A model generated the notes under the pieces. It searched no databases and was not told the origin of the DNA. It saw nothing but the letters and a program-made list of their open reading frames with translations. From Ramazzottius varieornatus (Eukaryota > Tardigrada > Eutardigrada > Parachela > Ramazzottiidae): a stretch of DNA of 64,000 bases. Position 1 is the stretch's first letter. Every line of letters starts with the position of its first letter. Position numbers and translations under genes: made by a program. Of the stretch, positions 10,636-22,158 are shown in pieces. The stretch lies in assembly GCA_001949185.1 (NCBI GenBank), contig BDGG01000009.1, positions 1,731,135 to 1,795,134 of the forward strand, given 5' to 3'.

Positions 10636-12260
10636 TATTAGGTTTAGTTTTAGGTTTGGGTTTATTGGTTTAAAGTCCATCAGCACGGGAACTTGTCCCA
10701 TCAAGGCCACAGGACATCACAATATCGGTAGAATACAGTCGGAAAAGAGTATCATTTGTAAAGTTAGCATTTCAGGTCTGGCAGATGTTGATTTTGCCAC
10801 TTTGGCTGCTTAGCCATCTTTCTTCGTCAGAGGACGGTTTCTCAGTCCGAGCTCAGCTAACAGGGCTTCTGAGACTGTGGGCTACCGGATCCACTCACTA
10901 AGGAGTTTACCCCGGTCCATGGTTCCGTTTGCAATCAACCTTGCTAGGCCAACATTAGAGTGGCTGTCGCAGGAGGGCTCCGTATACCACTATTCCCAAA
11001 ATGTTTGTCTTGACCACCCTTTGCTTACAATAATCAACGGAAAGAGATCAGAACAATAAGTCAGAAGGAAAAAGTCGGTTTAGCAAAGGAAAAGACTTCC
11101 AGTCAACAGACTCGAGAGCTAGTTCAAATTTCCACTTAGTTTCATAGGCAGCAGCTGGGATGTCCAGCGAGTTCCACAAGCTACACATTATCCCGACGAA
11201 GGAGTCAGGACTGGTGAGTAACTTTCGACCATTCAGGAAGGAGCCAGTGGGCTGAACGGGACAGGGATGCGTGCGTATTCTGTCCAGACTTCGCGTTGAG
11301 GACGAGGGACCAAACCCTCTGGAATTTCTAAGGGCTGGAAAAGACAAGAACCCAACGACACCTTACCAACAATAAGTTTGTAAGCAAGAGATAGTGACAG
11401 TTTTATCCGCCGAATCAACTGGCTATTCCATCCAACTTCCAAAGCAGTGAAGTGATACCGTTCGTGATCAGACCAGCTAGGGCTATCACTAAGCCGAACT
11501 GTGCGGAGAAACTTACCAGCGCACTTTTCAGTTTCTCTGAGGGTACCTACCAGCGACGACCACACAACCGATGGACAATAGTCAAGTAAAGATTGCACTA
11601 GTGCATCAAACAGCCTGATGCATGCTGCCGAGTTCCTGTACTTGAACAAGGAATTCAAATATCGGATTCGCTTACGGACTGACGCGCATTTGGCAGACCA
11701 GTGAGCCGTCCAGGTTAGTCTGCTGTCGATGTGGATACCCAGGTAGTTGACGGTGAGCGCACTAGGTTGTGGACGAGAAACTAAAATATCATCTGCGAAA
11801 AGACTGAGACAAGTGCCAGGCGATACAACAGTACTTATATCAGACATCAGAACAATAAATAAGATCGGACCAAGAACAGATCCCTGAGGGACTCCACTTG
11901 TTACGGGCAAGAAGTCCGATGACTTACCGTTCACAGTAACCACCTGTCGTCGGTTCGACAGATAGCTCTCTACCAATCTTCTGCACTGAGTTGGGACTCC
12001 AAACATCTCTAACTTCTGTAACATCACTTTGTGATCGACCCGATCAAACGCTTTCGTGCAGTCCAAAAACACTGCATCGATCTCAACCTTGCTGTGATTT
12101 ACGTCTGCCCAGAACTGGGTTATCAGTAGACTAGCGAGCTCCGTTGAGTGACCCTCACGAAAACCGAACTGATTACTCCCAAATGCATTCCTGCCTTCCA
12201 GGAAGTTACGGAGTCGTTTACCGATTACCTTTTCAAAACACTTGGATATTGGGTGTAAGA
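10636..12260 (-). mobile_element. 5'-truncated non-LTR retrotransposon (reverse transcriptase remnant)
   Basis: Reading from 12260 downward, the frame begins ISKCFEKVIGKRL and continues QFGFREGHSTELA, FLDCTKAFDRVDHK and SGVPQGSVLGPILF. The catalytic FADD box follows as LFADDILVS, then YLGIHIDSRLTW. These are the palm motifs of a Jockey/CR1/L2-like reverse transcriptase. Between FADD and YLG only about ten residues remain instead of the usual several dozen, so there is an internal deletion. The ORF shifts frame near 11300 and ends at about 11048. The 3' end is probably the TTAGGTTTAGTTTTAGG-like tract at 10640-10665 (read on the other strand as the element tail). No endonuclease domain is present, as expected for 5' truncation. 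Confidence 0.8.
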
Positions 12261-12550
12261 TGGAGATATTCTCATATCATATTATTTTCATCGTGCTCTT
12301 ACTCACTTCGAAGCGGTAATTTCGATCATAGATCGCTGTCTGAACCAGTTTGAATACACTGTGTTACAGTCTTTTTGACGCTGTTCTCTGGGGGAAAAAA
12401 TGGTCTAACATATTGGCAGACGAGCTTTTGTGAGCATATTTACAAATGTGGGTGGCGAAGAGCAGTGGGTAAGTCGGTGGTCATCTTGCGCAGAGTCAGC
12501 GGTGGATCGAGCTTGCGTTTCGACTTCGCTGGAGTCAGCTGTAAGGAAGA

Positions 12551-15500
12551 CTATATGATCAGTGGTTCAATGCCTCTTCTTCCTAGATGCAGGTCGTGTC
12601 GTGTCATTAGTGACACTTTATTATAACAGCGTACCATGTCGTGGGCCTCGTTTTCTTCGCGGATCTTTACGATTCGTTGGACTTTCTGTCGTACCTCCTG
12701 GTAGAATGTGGCCTCTGCAGTGAGATTCTCCGCAGTTTTAACATAGTACTGTTCTACGAGGTGTCGTTCTAAAGCATCCCGTGGCTGAAATCGGCAGAGA
12801 GCACTCATTACGTAGGAGCTGCTTGACTTTAAAACTAGCTAGTGGTTCCGACCACTGGGAAGGCCGAGCAGAAGCAAAGAAGCACAAGTTTTGCCAGTAA
12901 AAACTTTTGCTACTCGGATCAAGTTGCGCACTGGTTTTCAGTACAGAGGTCGCGATATGTGAAAGCTGGAAGAATCTGATCGTCCATTGAAATTTCAAGA
13001 GACTTAAAAAGGCCTGGCTTCGCTCGGCCTGACAATGAGAGGTGCTTACGGCTGCTTTGAAGGCAATGGGTACGGTGGCCTTGTCTGTTCTTGGACTGCC
13101 AAGTAATCCATTGGGTGGAGGAGCTTCGTCTTTTGCCGAGACAGCCAGGGCTGCATTCAGCGAGGGCCGAGTAACTGGTCGAGTTATTGCAGTAGAAGGC
13201 GCTGTTGCTGACGCTGTCCCAAGCGGAGGTCCCACAAGCAGGTTCTCCTTCTTCACTTCCTTACTCTCCTCGACACAGCTTCTGACGAACCACTCATCGA
13301 AAACCGCCAGTAGCTTCTTTCGACTTTCAGCAAGCTGGTGGTGTAAAGTCTCAAGGTCCGCTCTGCACAACTTGAGATCTGCTTTCCCGGTTTCGATCAG
13401 ATATTGCAGATGCTGTCGGCCGCATAAAAGAATATCCGTCATATGACCAGCTTTATATGGGAATGAAATTTGTGAGTAAGTACCTGCAGAGAGCATCTCA
13501 GTTTATACTCGTCGAATGTGACGATGGGAATTTCGGCGCTGGACTTTGTGCTTGTCCGGCATCGAGTCGAAACCAGGCTCGCCAACTTGGAGCTTTCTAT
13601 TTCCATCTCTTCCATCCACAAGTTGATTGCAGCCGCCAAGGACAGCGCCGTCTTTTCCTTAACGGCGACCATCTCTACCCCGATAGTTGTCTCGTGCAAA
13701 TATGTCGTTAAGCTTTGCACTATGTGGAGGGCAAAAGCGGCAACTTACGCCTTTGGGTCTGGACATTGCTGGCCATGTGGGTGCCATTGGGGTACTTTGT
13801 GGTGAAAAAGGCATAGGCTTCGGCTTTAGTGAGGGCTTGTGGCAGCGGGTTTACAGCTTGAGCTGCCTTTGCTGCTGCCGCTGGAAAGAAGGAAGGTGCT
13901 GGCACAGTCAGCTTAGCTTCCGAGGCGCCTTGTTGAGCCAACTTGCCTCCATTGTTGGCCGAGAGAGCTTCCTCCTGCTAAACAAGTAAGGCAAAAGTCG
14001 CTTAGGTTACGGTATCAGCCAGCGGAAGGCAGGAAGGATATACTTTGGAGGTTGCGGGAGGCGGCAGGGCAGACTCCAGCCGAAGGTTGCTGTCGGAGGC
14101 TGCAGCAAGGAGAGGAGACTGAGCTAGGCGCTTCTTGCCACTTTGTCGGCTGGAAGGAGCCTTCTTGGCGTTGGATACGCTAGCTTTCTCACTTTTCACT
14201 GTCTTCTCATCCTTCTCGTTCTTCTTTCTGAGGAGACCTTTGACTCCTTTCCACTTTGTCGCCGAGGGTGCACTGCCTATTGCCAGGCCTTCTGCAACAG
14301 TCCACTATCTTTGTCAACCAAGAGCTATAAAGACAGCACCAACCGACATTCAGCATGTCTCTTTACCCTTTTCATCCACCTCACCCACTCCTTCGACGTC
14401 GAAGGGGTTACTTTGAGGACTGGCCTTTCCGTCGTCGCCCTCGTTGGCAGTGTGGCTGGTGTCACGCCCACCTGGTAGGCTGTCGGCTATATCTACCGGC
14501 TCCATGGCAAGTTCCCCATCTCTGTGTCGAAAAACAGTTACCCCTTCCAGCTGATGCAGTTGACCGCCAAGCACTTGACTTACTTGGCAAACTTTTTCAT
14601 CAGCTGCAGAAAGTTCTCCAGTTGTTTGTAAGTACTGAACTTGGGCATGGCCATCCGTCCATCCATGTAGTCTCGCACATCTCGCGCACTGCGGAAGTAA
14701 TCCTGCGCACCAGTGTGCAAAGCATATTCGGCAGACTCGCGCGAATTCTGAAGGATAAATCACTGTTTGAGCACAATAACTTTTCCTTTACAGGACGTTC
14801 AAAGGCGCCACTCTTATAGACAAATTTTACCAACAAATCATACATTCGCAGTTCAGTCCGCAGCATGTTGGCCTCCTCCACCTTCTTCCTATAGGCGGCC
14901 ACGTTGTCTACTTGTCCATTGGGTACAGGGCGCACCAAGATACCTTTGAAGCGCGATGAGAAGCGCAAGCTGGATATCTGAAGCAGCATTAACACAGGCA
15001 AGTTTACGCCATGCCGGCCTTCTAGTGATAACACCTGTCGTACTACTGACCGATTGTTCAAGGTTTTCCGCTTCGCCCGATATGCACACCAAGACCGTTA
15101 GCAGCGACTTTTCGCTGGTCAAAATGTCCTTCAGCGCGTAAACCAGCTTGGATTGGCGGCATGGAATTTTGTCAACGGCTAATTGGCCGGTGAGTTTCAT
15201 CGACACGGCCTTCTCCAGCAGACTGATGGACTTGTTGACTGTCAGCAGGACATTATGGGTGCCGGGCAGGACTCTCTACAAGAAGCAAGCCAGTGAGGAC
15301 CACAAATCGAAGATGAGACTGGTTGATAGTTCAAAGCCTTACTGCAAAGTCCCGAAGGTTAGTGGTGCTGCCCAGCTCCAGAAAAGTCAACTTTGACACG
15401 GTGAATATCTCCTCCGTAAGATTTTTGGAATGGATCTACCGAAACAGAAAGCCGTCAATTGCATTCCAGCCAGCACAAGGTTGTAATTGTAAAGTGGGCT

Positions 15501-17105
15501 ATCGTTTCGACTAGGAGAACCTCGAAGTAGATGGTGAAGAATGTGCTGTACTCAACAGGAAGCCCTCTGTAGCTTCTCAGCATCCGCCTTCTTCCATAAT
15601 TGGCCTACAGAAATAATACATCTTAGGTAAGGGCTGTCGAATACCATTTTTACTGCTTGGATCAGGGCAGAAAGTCTGGAGATGGACCTACCAGGAAGTA
15701 GATGATGAGCGCCTCTTCCTCGTTGGTGGGCCGTGCATAGGCCAGCTCCTTGACATAGGCCAGATTATGGTAGGTGCATTCCGTCATCACATCAACAAAG
15801 CGCTCCCTCAGCAAGTCCATCATTCTTTCTCCCACCAAATCAAAGTATGATATACTGAAAGGAAAGCATTTCGGCCGGCAGTCATAATGAAAGGTTGATC
15901 AAGTCGTCCGACCCACCTGACACGAATGTCCAATTCATGGCGTCGATTTCCTATTTCCTCAAAGACCTTATGCAGCGCTCTGGGAATCATTCCGCGGTAG
16001 TCAAAGTTTGCATCTTCGCCACAGGACGTGTAAGTCTTGCCCGTACCTTTCCTCCCACAGAGCAAAACGAGGCTGTTGACACCCTCCAAGGCTCTGTCCA
16101 AGGCTGGCACCAACGTCTCCTGGAAGACTTCCTCCTGCGTTCCGCCGTAAAAGACGCGCTTGAAATTGAACATCCATCTGCTAGACTCGCCAGCATTCAG
16201 CTTGCTCGGCTGAAGGACTTCCAAAACCTGCATCATACCCCTCACATACAAAAACCCTGTGTTTCTGCAGACATTCGCAAAGCAATTTCCCCTTGCAAGG
16301 TAGCTCGTCGGCAAATGAGGATATTCAGATCCCTTTCCCAAGTAGCGCACATCGTCAGCCATTAACAATGTAACGTGCGCCACTTGAGAGGACGATCCCA
16401 CTGCAATCATTTGCCGACGTCCCGTGTCCCGTACACGTGTACCTGATTCCCCGGGTGAATGATAATGCGATCGGAAGCGTAATACGTCGTAGGCTGGATC
16501 CGGCAGATAAGTCTGACATTGGGGTTCTTGGCAGGATTAATCTTGGTGCGGTGAGGATTAGGTGCAGGAGGAAGTAGTCGCCGTGACACTCTGGGCTTGC
16601 GTATACGGAGGGGACAATCACTTGCCGCTGCAATGTTGCGCATAACTTTGCTCAAACATCTGCGTACAGCAACCTTCGAGTGGCCGCTGGAAGGCGACAG
16701 AGAGCGAAAGCCATGACTGTGGTTATCCGTCGTACTTTTCGCCACTTCTTCAACAGGGCCTTTCACATTATCCTTCGAGCCTTTCAGGCCGTCCTTGTGG
16801 CCTTTTCCCGCTTCGCTTTTGACCGCATGGGCATTTTCGGTGGCGTTCAAGACAGAAGGCGGCGCGTTAGTCTTGGGAAGTGCTGAAGCGGAAGGCGGAG
16901 GTGGCGGATTTGGGCCTGGCTTTGCCGATAGAGGAATGGCGGCTGACGGAGCGGCCATCACACCGGCTAAAGAGGAACTAATAAGCAAGCTTTCGGCTTT
17001 GACTCCCTCATTAGAAAGATCACCTTGAAAAGTAGCCATGACATTTGCGCTCCCAAACTTGTCCACAGAGGGAATGAACGCAACCAACGTAAACACATGT
17101 GACAT
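12551..17105 (-). CDS. Kinesin-9 family protein (KIF6/KIF9-like) with degenerate motor motifs
   Basis: About ten or more exons run from 17105 (or Met at 17039) to a stop at 12551. A Pro/Ala-rich N-terminal extension of about 150 residues precedes the motor. Visible motor parts are NPNVRLICRIQPT, the P-loop CGRKGTGKTYTSCG, RGMIPRALHKVFEEIG, IPCRQSKLVYALKDILTS and the neck SGEAENLEQSVSSLRFSSRF. The C-terminal part keeps kinesin-9 hallmarks: KAEAYAFFTTKYPNG and a coiled coil with ESRKKLLAVFDEWF. Kinesin-9 motors act in motile cilia and flagella. Switch I (NxxSSRSH) reads as EYSTFFTIYFE and switch II (DLAGSE) as FLELGSTTNL, so ATP turnover is doubtful. A kinesin-specific stretch at 14350-14720 has an uncertain exon path. 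The exact C-terminal exon (12551-12830) is tentative. Confidence 0.8.
12826..13045. other. Kinesin intron with dispersed GC-rich repeat
   Basis: The donor is at about 13045 (GCC|GTAAGC on the minus strand) and an acceptor at about 12822 keeps phase. The intron contains GGCTTCGCTCGGCCTGA, which recurs at the left edge of the window (positions 7-22). Confidence 0.5.
16338..16389. repeat. GTGGCGCAC hairpin repeat, copy 1
   Basis: It lies in a kinesin intron. The left arm is CAAGTAGCGCAC (one change from consensus) and the right arm is GTGCGCCACTTG. The flank AATCATTTGCCGACG to its right is shared with copy 11 and marks the outer arm. Confidence 0.8.
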
Positions 17106-17306
17106 GTAGACATTAAGCTTTTATTTCCGGCCAGTAAGACTAAAAAGCAACATGTATAACGATATACCGCCTAGAACTGAGGTTGTGGTAGAACCATTAC
17201 TGAGTAAGAAGATAAGAGGAGTGAAAAATACAAAAAGATCATCTAGGTTGACAAAAGCGCTTACAGTACATCAGTAGGACAGAAGCTGCTAGTCAGGAAA
17301 CGACCA
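17106..17306. other. Intergenic spacer between ZIP transporter and kinesin
   Basis: These 200 bp hold the 3' end of the ZIP gene and the promoter side of the kinesin gene, both on the minus strand. No other feature was seen. Confidence 0.4.
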
Positions 17307-18866
17307 TTACGAGCCACCAATTGCCCGTTCGATGTCGTGTTCGAAAATGGCAATGACCACCATAATAGCCACTCCGGTTAGCAGGCCAAAGTTTTGGAGT
17401 AATAGATGCCACAGAGGCGACTCACCCTTCTTGGCTTCCATAGGACGCAGTTCGGGCAAGAGGTCCACCAGGGCAATATACAGAAAGCCACCGGCAGCTA
17501 AGGCAAAAATCCACGAGCCCGTCGTATTGTGCAACTGACCCAGAGTAACACCAATGATCATGCCGATGAAACTAATCACACTGGAGACCAGATTGTAAAA
17601 AACAGCCATCTTTACACTCATCCCAGCCCGTAGCAGCACGGCGAAATCACCTAGCTCATGAGGTATTTCGTGGAGGAGGACCGCCAGCGAAGTACTCAAC
17701 CCTCCGGAGACCGTCTTGAAGGCCACACCGACACTCAGCCCATCTATCAGATTATGACTGCAAGATCGAAAAAACGTCAGCCATCTTGCCATCCTTCAAT
17801 ATGCCAAAGCTGAATAGGAGGACGTCGGACAATGCATCACACGTGGTCCTTATCTTCAGTGGCGCACGTAGCCAGCCAATACCAGTGCAGACGTGCGCCA
17901 CCTGGGAATCACTAGTCTATTCGTTTGCCGCCGTTCCAGAGGCAAAGGTGTAAAGACACATGGTGGACTGAAGGTTATAGCGAGAGTAAATAAGACCTAC
18001 ATGCCATCACCTAAGACGACCATCCAGGCGACGGAAGCAATGTTGGTAGGCGCCTGATGATGGTGACCATGTGAGTGACTGTGTCCGTGGTGGTTATTCA
18101 ATTCCTCCTTCTCCGGCGCAAGGGAGTTTGAGTTGGGCTCCTCTTTCCCGCAGAGTAAGGACTGCATGGCCATCTGATCCACCGGAAGACCTATCCAAAA
18201 GATCATGTCACAGTTACAGCTATAGAAAAGGCTGAGAAGAACAACCGGCAAATTACTCTGATATAATATACCATTCTTATCCGCTTCGGAATCACAGACC
18301 ATGACGCACTGGTTGGCCGTTGTTCCCGACAGTTTGAATCCAACGACATGAGTGTGGCACCTATCGTGGAGCTGGCCGTTATTAGTCGGCGTACGCTTCT
18401 CGACCGTCGTTGACGACAGGTGGGTCACCTCCTTCCTGTTCTTGAACTCGCGAAAGAGGCCCATCAAGCGTTCAATGAGGAAGAAGGCATAAATACCCCC
18501 AAAGCATACTAAACACTTCCAGATGATGGTTCTATGGTCTTGGTCTTCATGTGCGTGGTGGTGTTCTTTGGTGGAGTTAGCTGCACTATGATTGTGCACT
18601 TCGGCGTGGTGATGGCTGTGGCTTCCTCCGTCATGTCCATGAAGGCCCAAGGCCATGGGCAAGAGATGTAGCAAGGCGTCTCCAGCCAACGAGCCAGCTG
18701 CCATTGCCACCAGGAACTGCAGCAGATGGTTATACATGACGCGGTTGACGATGGGAACGAGGAGGATACCCAGCAGGCCAACCAGGCTGAGGATGAGGAT
18801 GGAGACGGAGGCGTATACCCACGGCTGCCAGTGGTTGATGCCGTACTGCTGCTCACCCTCCTCCAT
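17307..18866 (-). CDS. LIV-1 subfamily ZIP zinc transporter (SLC39A5/6/10-like)
   Basis: ZIP proteins carry zinc and sometimes iron or manganese into the cytosol. Exon A (18866 to about 18273) gives the first helices and GDALLHLLPMALGLHGHDGG. A His-rich loop of GHDGGSHSHHH type follows, then HEDQDHRTIIWKCLVCFGGIY. A short intron (about 18272-18190, containing stops if translated) is followed by exon B with a second His-rich loop, ending at GDG. Exon C (17757-17309) reads IHNLIDGLSVGVAF then LLHEIPHELGDFAVLLRAG, the LIV-1 metal-binding signature HExPHExGD, and ends IGGS. No signal peptide or long ectodomain is seen upstream of 18866, although LIV-1 members usually have one. An upstream exon may exist near 18880-19200. 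The B-C intron carries hairpin repeat copy 2. Confidence 0.85.
17857..17905. repeat. GTGGCGCAC hairpin repeat, copy 2
   Basis: It lies in the ZIP intron between GDG and IHN. Its arms are CAGTGGCGCACGT and ACGTGCGCCACCTG; the loop AGCCAGCCAATACCAG matches the AGCCAATAC loop of other copies. TTCGTTTGCCGCCG lies to its right. Confidence 0.8.
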
Positions 18867-18869
18867 GAC

Positions 18870-20290
18870 GGTCTGCCGATCAGGAAATACTACCAGACAA
18901 GCCCCCCATTAGTATACCACACATGATGGCCGAATCGACAAGCCAAGTGTCATTCATACCTTGAAATTAATGACGCCTTCAAGCCAGTTAGCTGATGATA
19001 CGACGAATGTTCAGACCATCGCAGCTCTGCTCTATACCAAGGATCAAAACATCGCCAGCAGATCAGTCTGTCGACTTCCCACTGCGTCCATATGAGGGGT
19101 ATCCTGGCGGACCACTCCCTACATAGTCCGAGGTTGTGAAAGCGGTCACAGCTCGTTCCCGCAGCCCTCACGAAAGGTGGAGGCCAGATTAAGCCGAGTC
19201 AGCGGCCTCCTCCACCTTCTGGGAGGCGGTAACGGCTTCCAGGTCGTCAGCAACAAGCCACAGCTAGGTCACGTCGGTAGCTGCAACCACCAACCTTTTC
19301 CTTTCAGCCAACTGCAAGTTGCGTAAGAAAGGATGTGGAAGCATCTAAGGAGTGAGAAGATTTCTTAAGATTCTAAAGTTTGAAGGGATGCTCTTATGAC
19401 TTATGAGTATGGATTTACGCAATATCGCGCATGAACGAAACGCCCGGGGCTGAATGGGAACCGAAGGTGCAAATAAACTTCCTACCCGGAGTTTTGTGCC
19501 AGAGATCACAAGGACATGGGAAAAAAGCCTTGGGCAGATCGCCAGATCCCCGGGTTTGCCTATTGAACTGTACTCGCCAGAAATTTCTCTAGAAATTTTG
19601 GCCAAAATTAAAACATCGCCAGAGTGAGTCCAGTATAGTCATCAAGGTTTTGTCAATCAACTGCTGAATAAGCTCAGCTTTCATCGAACACAGCTACAAG
19701 GCTGTGCCGCACCTGAGATCATAGTCTTGATTGCTTGATACAGTCGGATGCTGCATTGCATCAGTCTTCAGCAGGTTCCGGTGATTCTCCTACGATCATC
19801 TGCTTATCTTCCGTTTCCTCGTTGTTCTTCTTGTTGAGCTGGATAACGGTGAGTCGCTGACCAACCCACATCGTCGCCATCAGTTGGTAGCGGATCATTG
19901 GACTGACCAAGCCACTTCTGTTTCAGGTTGGCTGTCCATACAACATGATCTTCGCCGCTATCGTCTGCTGTTTGCTGCTGATCTACTTCGCGACTTCCGT
20001 CTGTCTCCTCGACCTCTCCCAAGCTTCTCACAGCTCTTCCCTGCGCCCTGCTCAACCATTAACGAGAACATCGCATGCCATAAAGTGTCTCCTCGAAATG
20101 TTCCGATGGTCAACAGAGCAATCACTTACTTCAACATCCGACTACACCAGATTCTGCTCGAGTTTGGTGGCAGAATAGTTCTTACCCACGCTTTTTTTCC
20201 AGGCAGGCAACAAAGACGGTCTCCACATGGACTACCGGTCACCTTTTCTAACTACTATTCCTCGTTCGATGATTCGAAAAGACTTAGGTA
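18870..20290. other. Region without an assigned gene
   Basis: This 1.4 kb follows the ZIP start. Minus-strand frames at 18950-19171 and 19345-19605 lack known domains. A plus-strand stretch at about 19927-20010 would encode a hydrophobic segment (MIFAAIVCCLLLIYFATS) behind a plausible TTTCAG acceptor, perhaps an exon of an unrecognised small membrane protein. Confidence 0.3.
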
Positions 20291-20293
20291 TGA

Positions 20294-21788
20294 CTATTCG
20301 TAACATTGCAGTTCGTCGATGAGAACTGCGTCCCTTTTTTGAAATGGGTGGACTTCGGAATCTTGCAGACTGTAGTAAAGGAGCAACTGAAGGAACATCG
20401 CAAAGGGTTCCGTTCGCATTTCACCTGAACGAGAGCCACATCGGTCCTGATATGTGGAAAATACAGAAGGTGAATATTGCTGCCCAAACCAAGCACACCG
20501 CGAACCTTCTAGTCCAGTGGGGGGGGAGGGACAGTTCGAAAAAGAAAGGATGGACGTTCTTGTATCGTGCTGCCTGTTCTTCAACAATATCTTTGATCGT
20601 CTAAATTCACGCGCAGGCGATCTGTTCCCAGAACGACGGCTCGTTAATACAGAAAATCGCGAGGCCGTTGTCAGTGATCTTCTTCGCTTCAAGGCGCGTT
20701 TCGTAGCACCCCAGAAAGAATTCCCTGAAATGGTAGATAAGATCAAGTTCCGGCTGGCAGACGTAACGATCAGACACTGGATAACAACGATGGGCATTTC
20801 TATTGGCTTCACTGAGTCCCTTCTCGGCAAACACGGATACAAATTCGTTCAGATGCGACGCATCAACTCGGACTTTCGAGGTAAATTACTACAACTATTA
20901 ACTGTGCCGTAAGTGCATGAACAGAATGTCTGTAGAGGTTTATCGGACGAGTGCGCGTTTTGTCGAATGCTGCAAGGAAAATCGGGCCTACTGTGGATGA
21001 CGTGAAATCCGCTGTCACGCCTCTGAGTATGGGCAGCCTTTTCACGATCTTCCAATGTTCCCAACTTCTGTCTGCAGCAGAATGAAGCAAGGTTGTGGGA
21101 GATACTTGGGAATTTGGAATTTCAGGACCTGATGGTTTTTGAGAAATTCGTCAGTTAGAAAAGTAGTAACCAGTTTGGCGAGTTAGAAGAGTTGGGGTTT
21201 ACTCCTCGTACCGGAACTGTACATGTTCGACGACTCGGCGCTGTACTATCTCTGCGGATACTTGATTCGTAGAAGGAAGCTGCGCGAATAGCTCTGCCGA
21301 CCTTGCCTTTCAAAGTTTCTTTGCGAGGTGATTTTTATCCAGACGTATGTAATATATCATCGCAACGAATTAAACGTCTACTTGCAGAAAAATTCCTGCG
21401 GGGTTGAGCTTCGAACAATCTCAAAGTGGGTTGAGCGGCTACACCGAGGCGGATTGCTCTTTGAAACATTATGTTTCACTCATTCGAGATCTCGAAAATA
21501 TCTTCTGGTCGTATGTCAGGACAGTCTCTCGCGACTTTCAGCGCGATCGCTTCAAAAAACGTCCTGAAAACCTGGAAAGAAGAGAATCTTGGCTCCGTAG
21601 ATTCTTCTTGCAGTATTTCCAACGTGATCTTTGATTTTGCCCCGTTTTTCTTCAAATGTCGCTCTTACTTTTGCTCGAAACGCCGTACTCAAGTGGAGAA
21701 TCTTCCGAAACCAAAAGCTGACAAGGTCACAAAACCTAGAAAGCCAAAGACAGAATTCACTTGTGAATACCTCCAGCCGCGCAGCTGA
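20294..21788 (+). pseudogene. Unidentified relic coding sequence, copy A
   Basis: Several open stretches in changing frames suggest a decayed or intron-split gene: FVDENCVPFLKWVDFG (about 20313), then LFFNNIFDRLNSRAGDLF (about 20575) through DVTIRHWITTMGISIG. Further on are KHYVSLIRDLENIFWSYV (about 21460) and a Lys-rich C-terminus ending at 21788. FFNNIFDR is echoed by FFNNFFDR at about 51040 in copy B, and both copies end in a Cys-containing segment followed by a basic tail. I do not recognise the family. It could be a lineage-specific repeated gene or the ORF of an unknown mobile element. Confidence 0.3.
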
Positions 21789-21789
21789 C

Positions 21790-22158
21790 CCATTCTTTTC
21801 TGTGTTATTCTTCCCCTGTTACTTTGTTCGTGTTTTACAACTTTTTTTCAGTAAACTGTGACGTCATCCAATCCGATGGGCGTGTCTATGTCTTCGGGCT
21901 CTCGTCCAATCGGCGTTGGGACCGTTATTTAACGTTTTCGTTATTAATTTTGTATTAACCTTGACCACTATTATGAACCCACTCTGACATTGCATTCCTC
22001 AGTTCCTCTTGCCTGACCTGGAGCCTCCGTTCTTTGAGAGCTGGGAGTTTGTTGTGACACTCAGTGGCACTGAGGTGGTTTGGGTGAATGTGTATCAGAT
22101 GCGTACTCAACTGGCCGTGGCTTGCACGTTTTGGACAAGTGTCAAGTGATCTGGAACT
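21790..22158. promoter_or_regulatory. Upstream region of the first GALNT gene
   Basis: A T-rich tract (21780-21850) is followed by TGACGTCATCC at about 21859. TGACGTCA matches the CRE/ATF palindrome, roughly 300 bp upstream of the GALNT start. No coding sequence on the plus strand. Confidence 0.35.

Noticed and set aside
13042-13446. 134-codon plus-strand open frame
   Set aside because: Antisense of the kinesin coiled-coil exon, which has clear family motifs on the minus strand.
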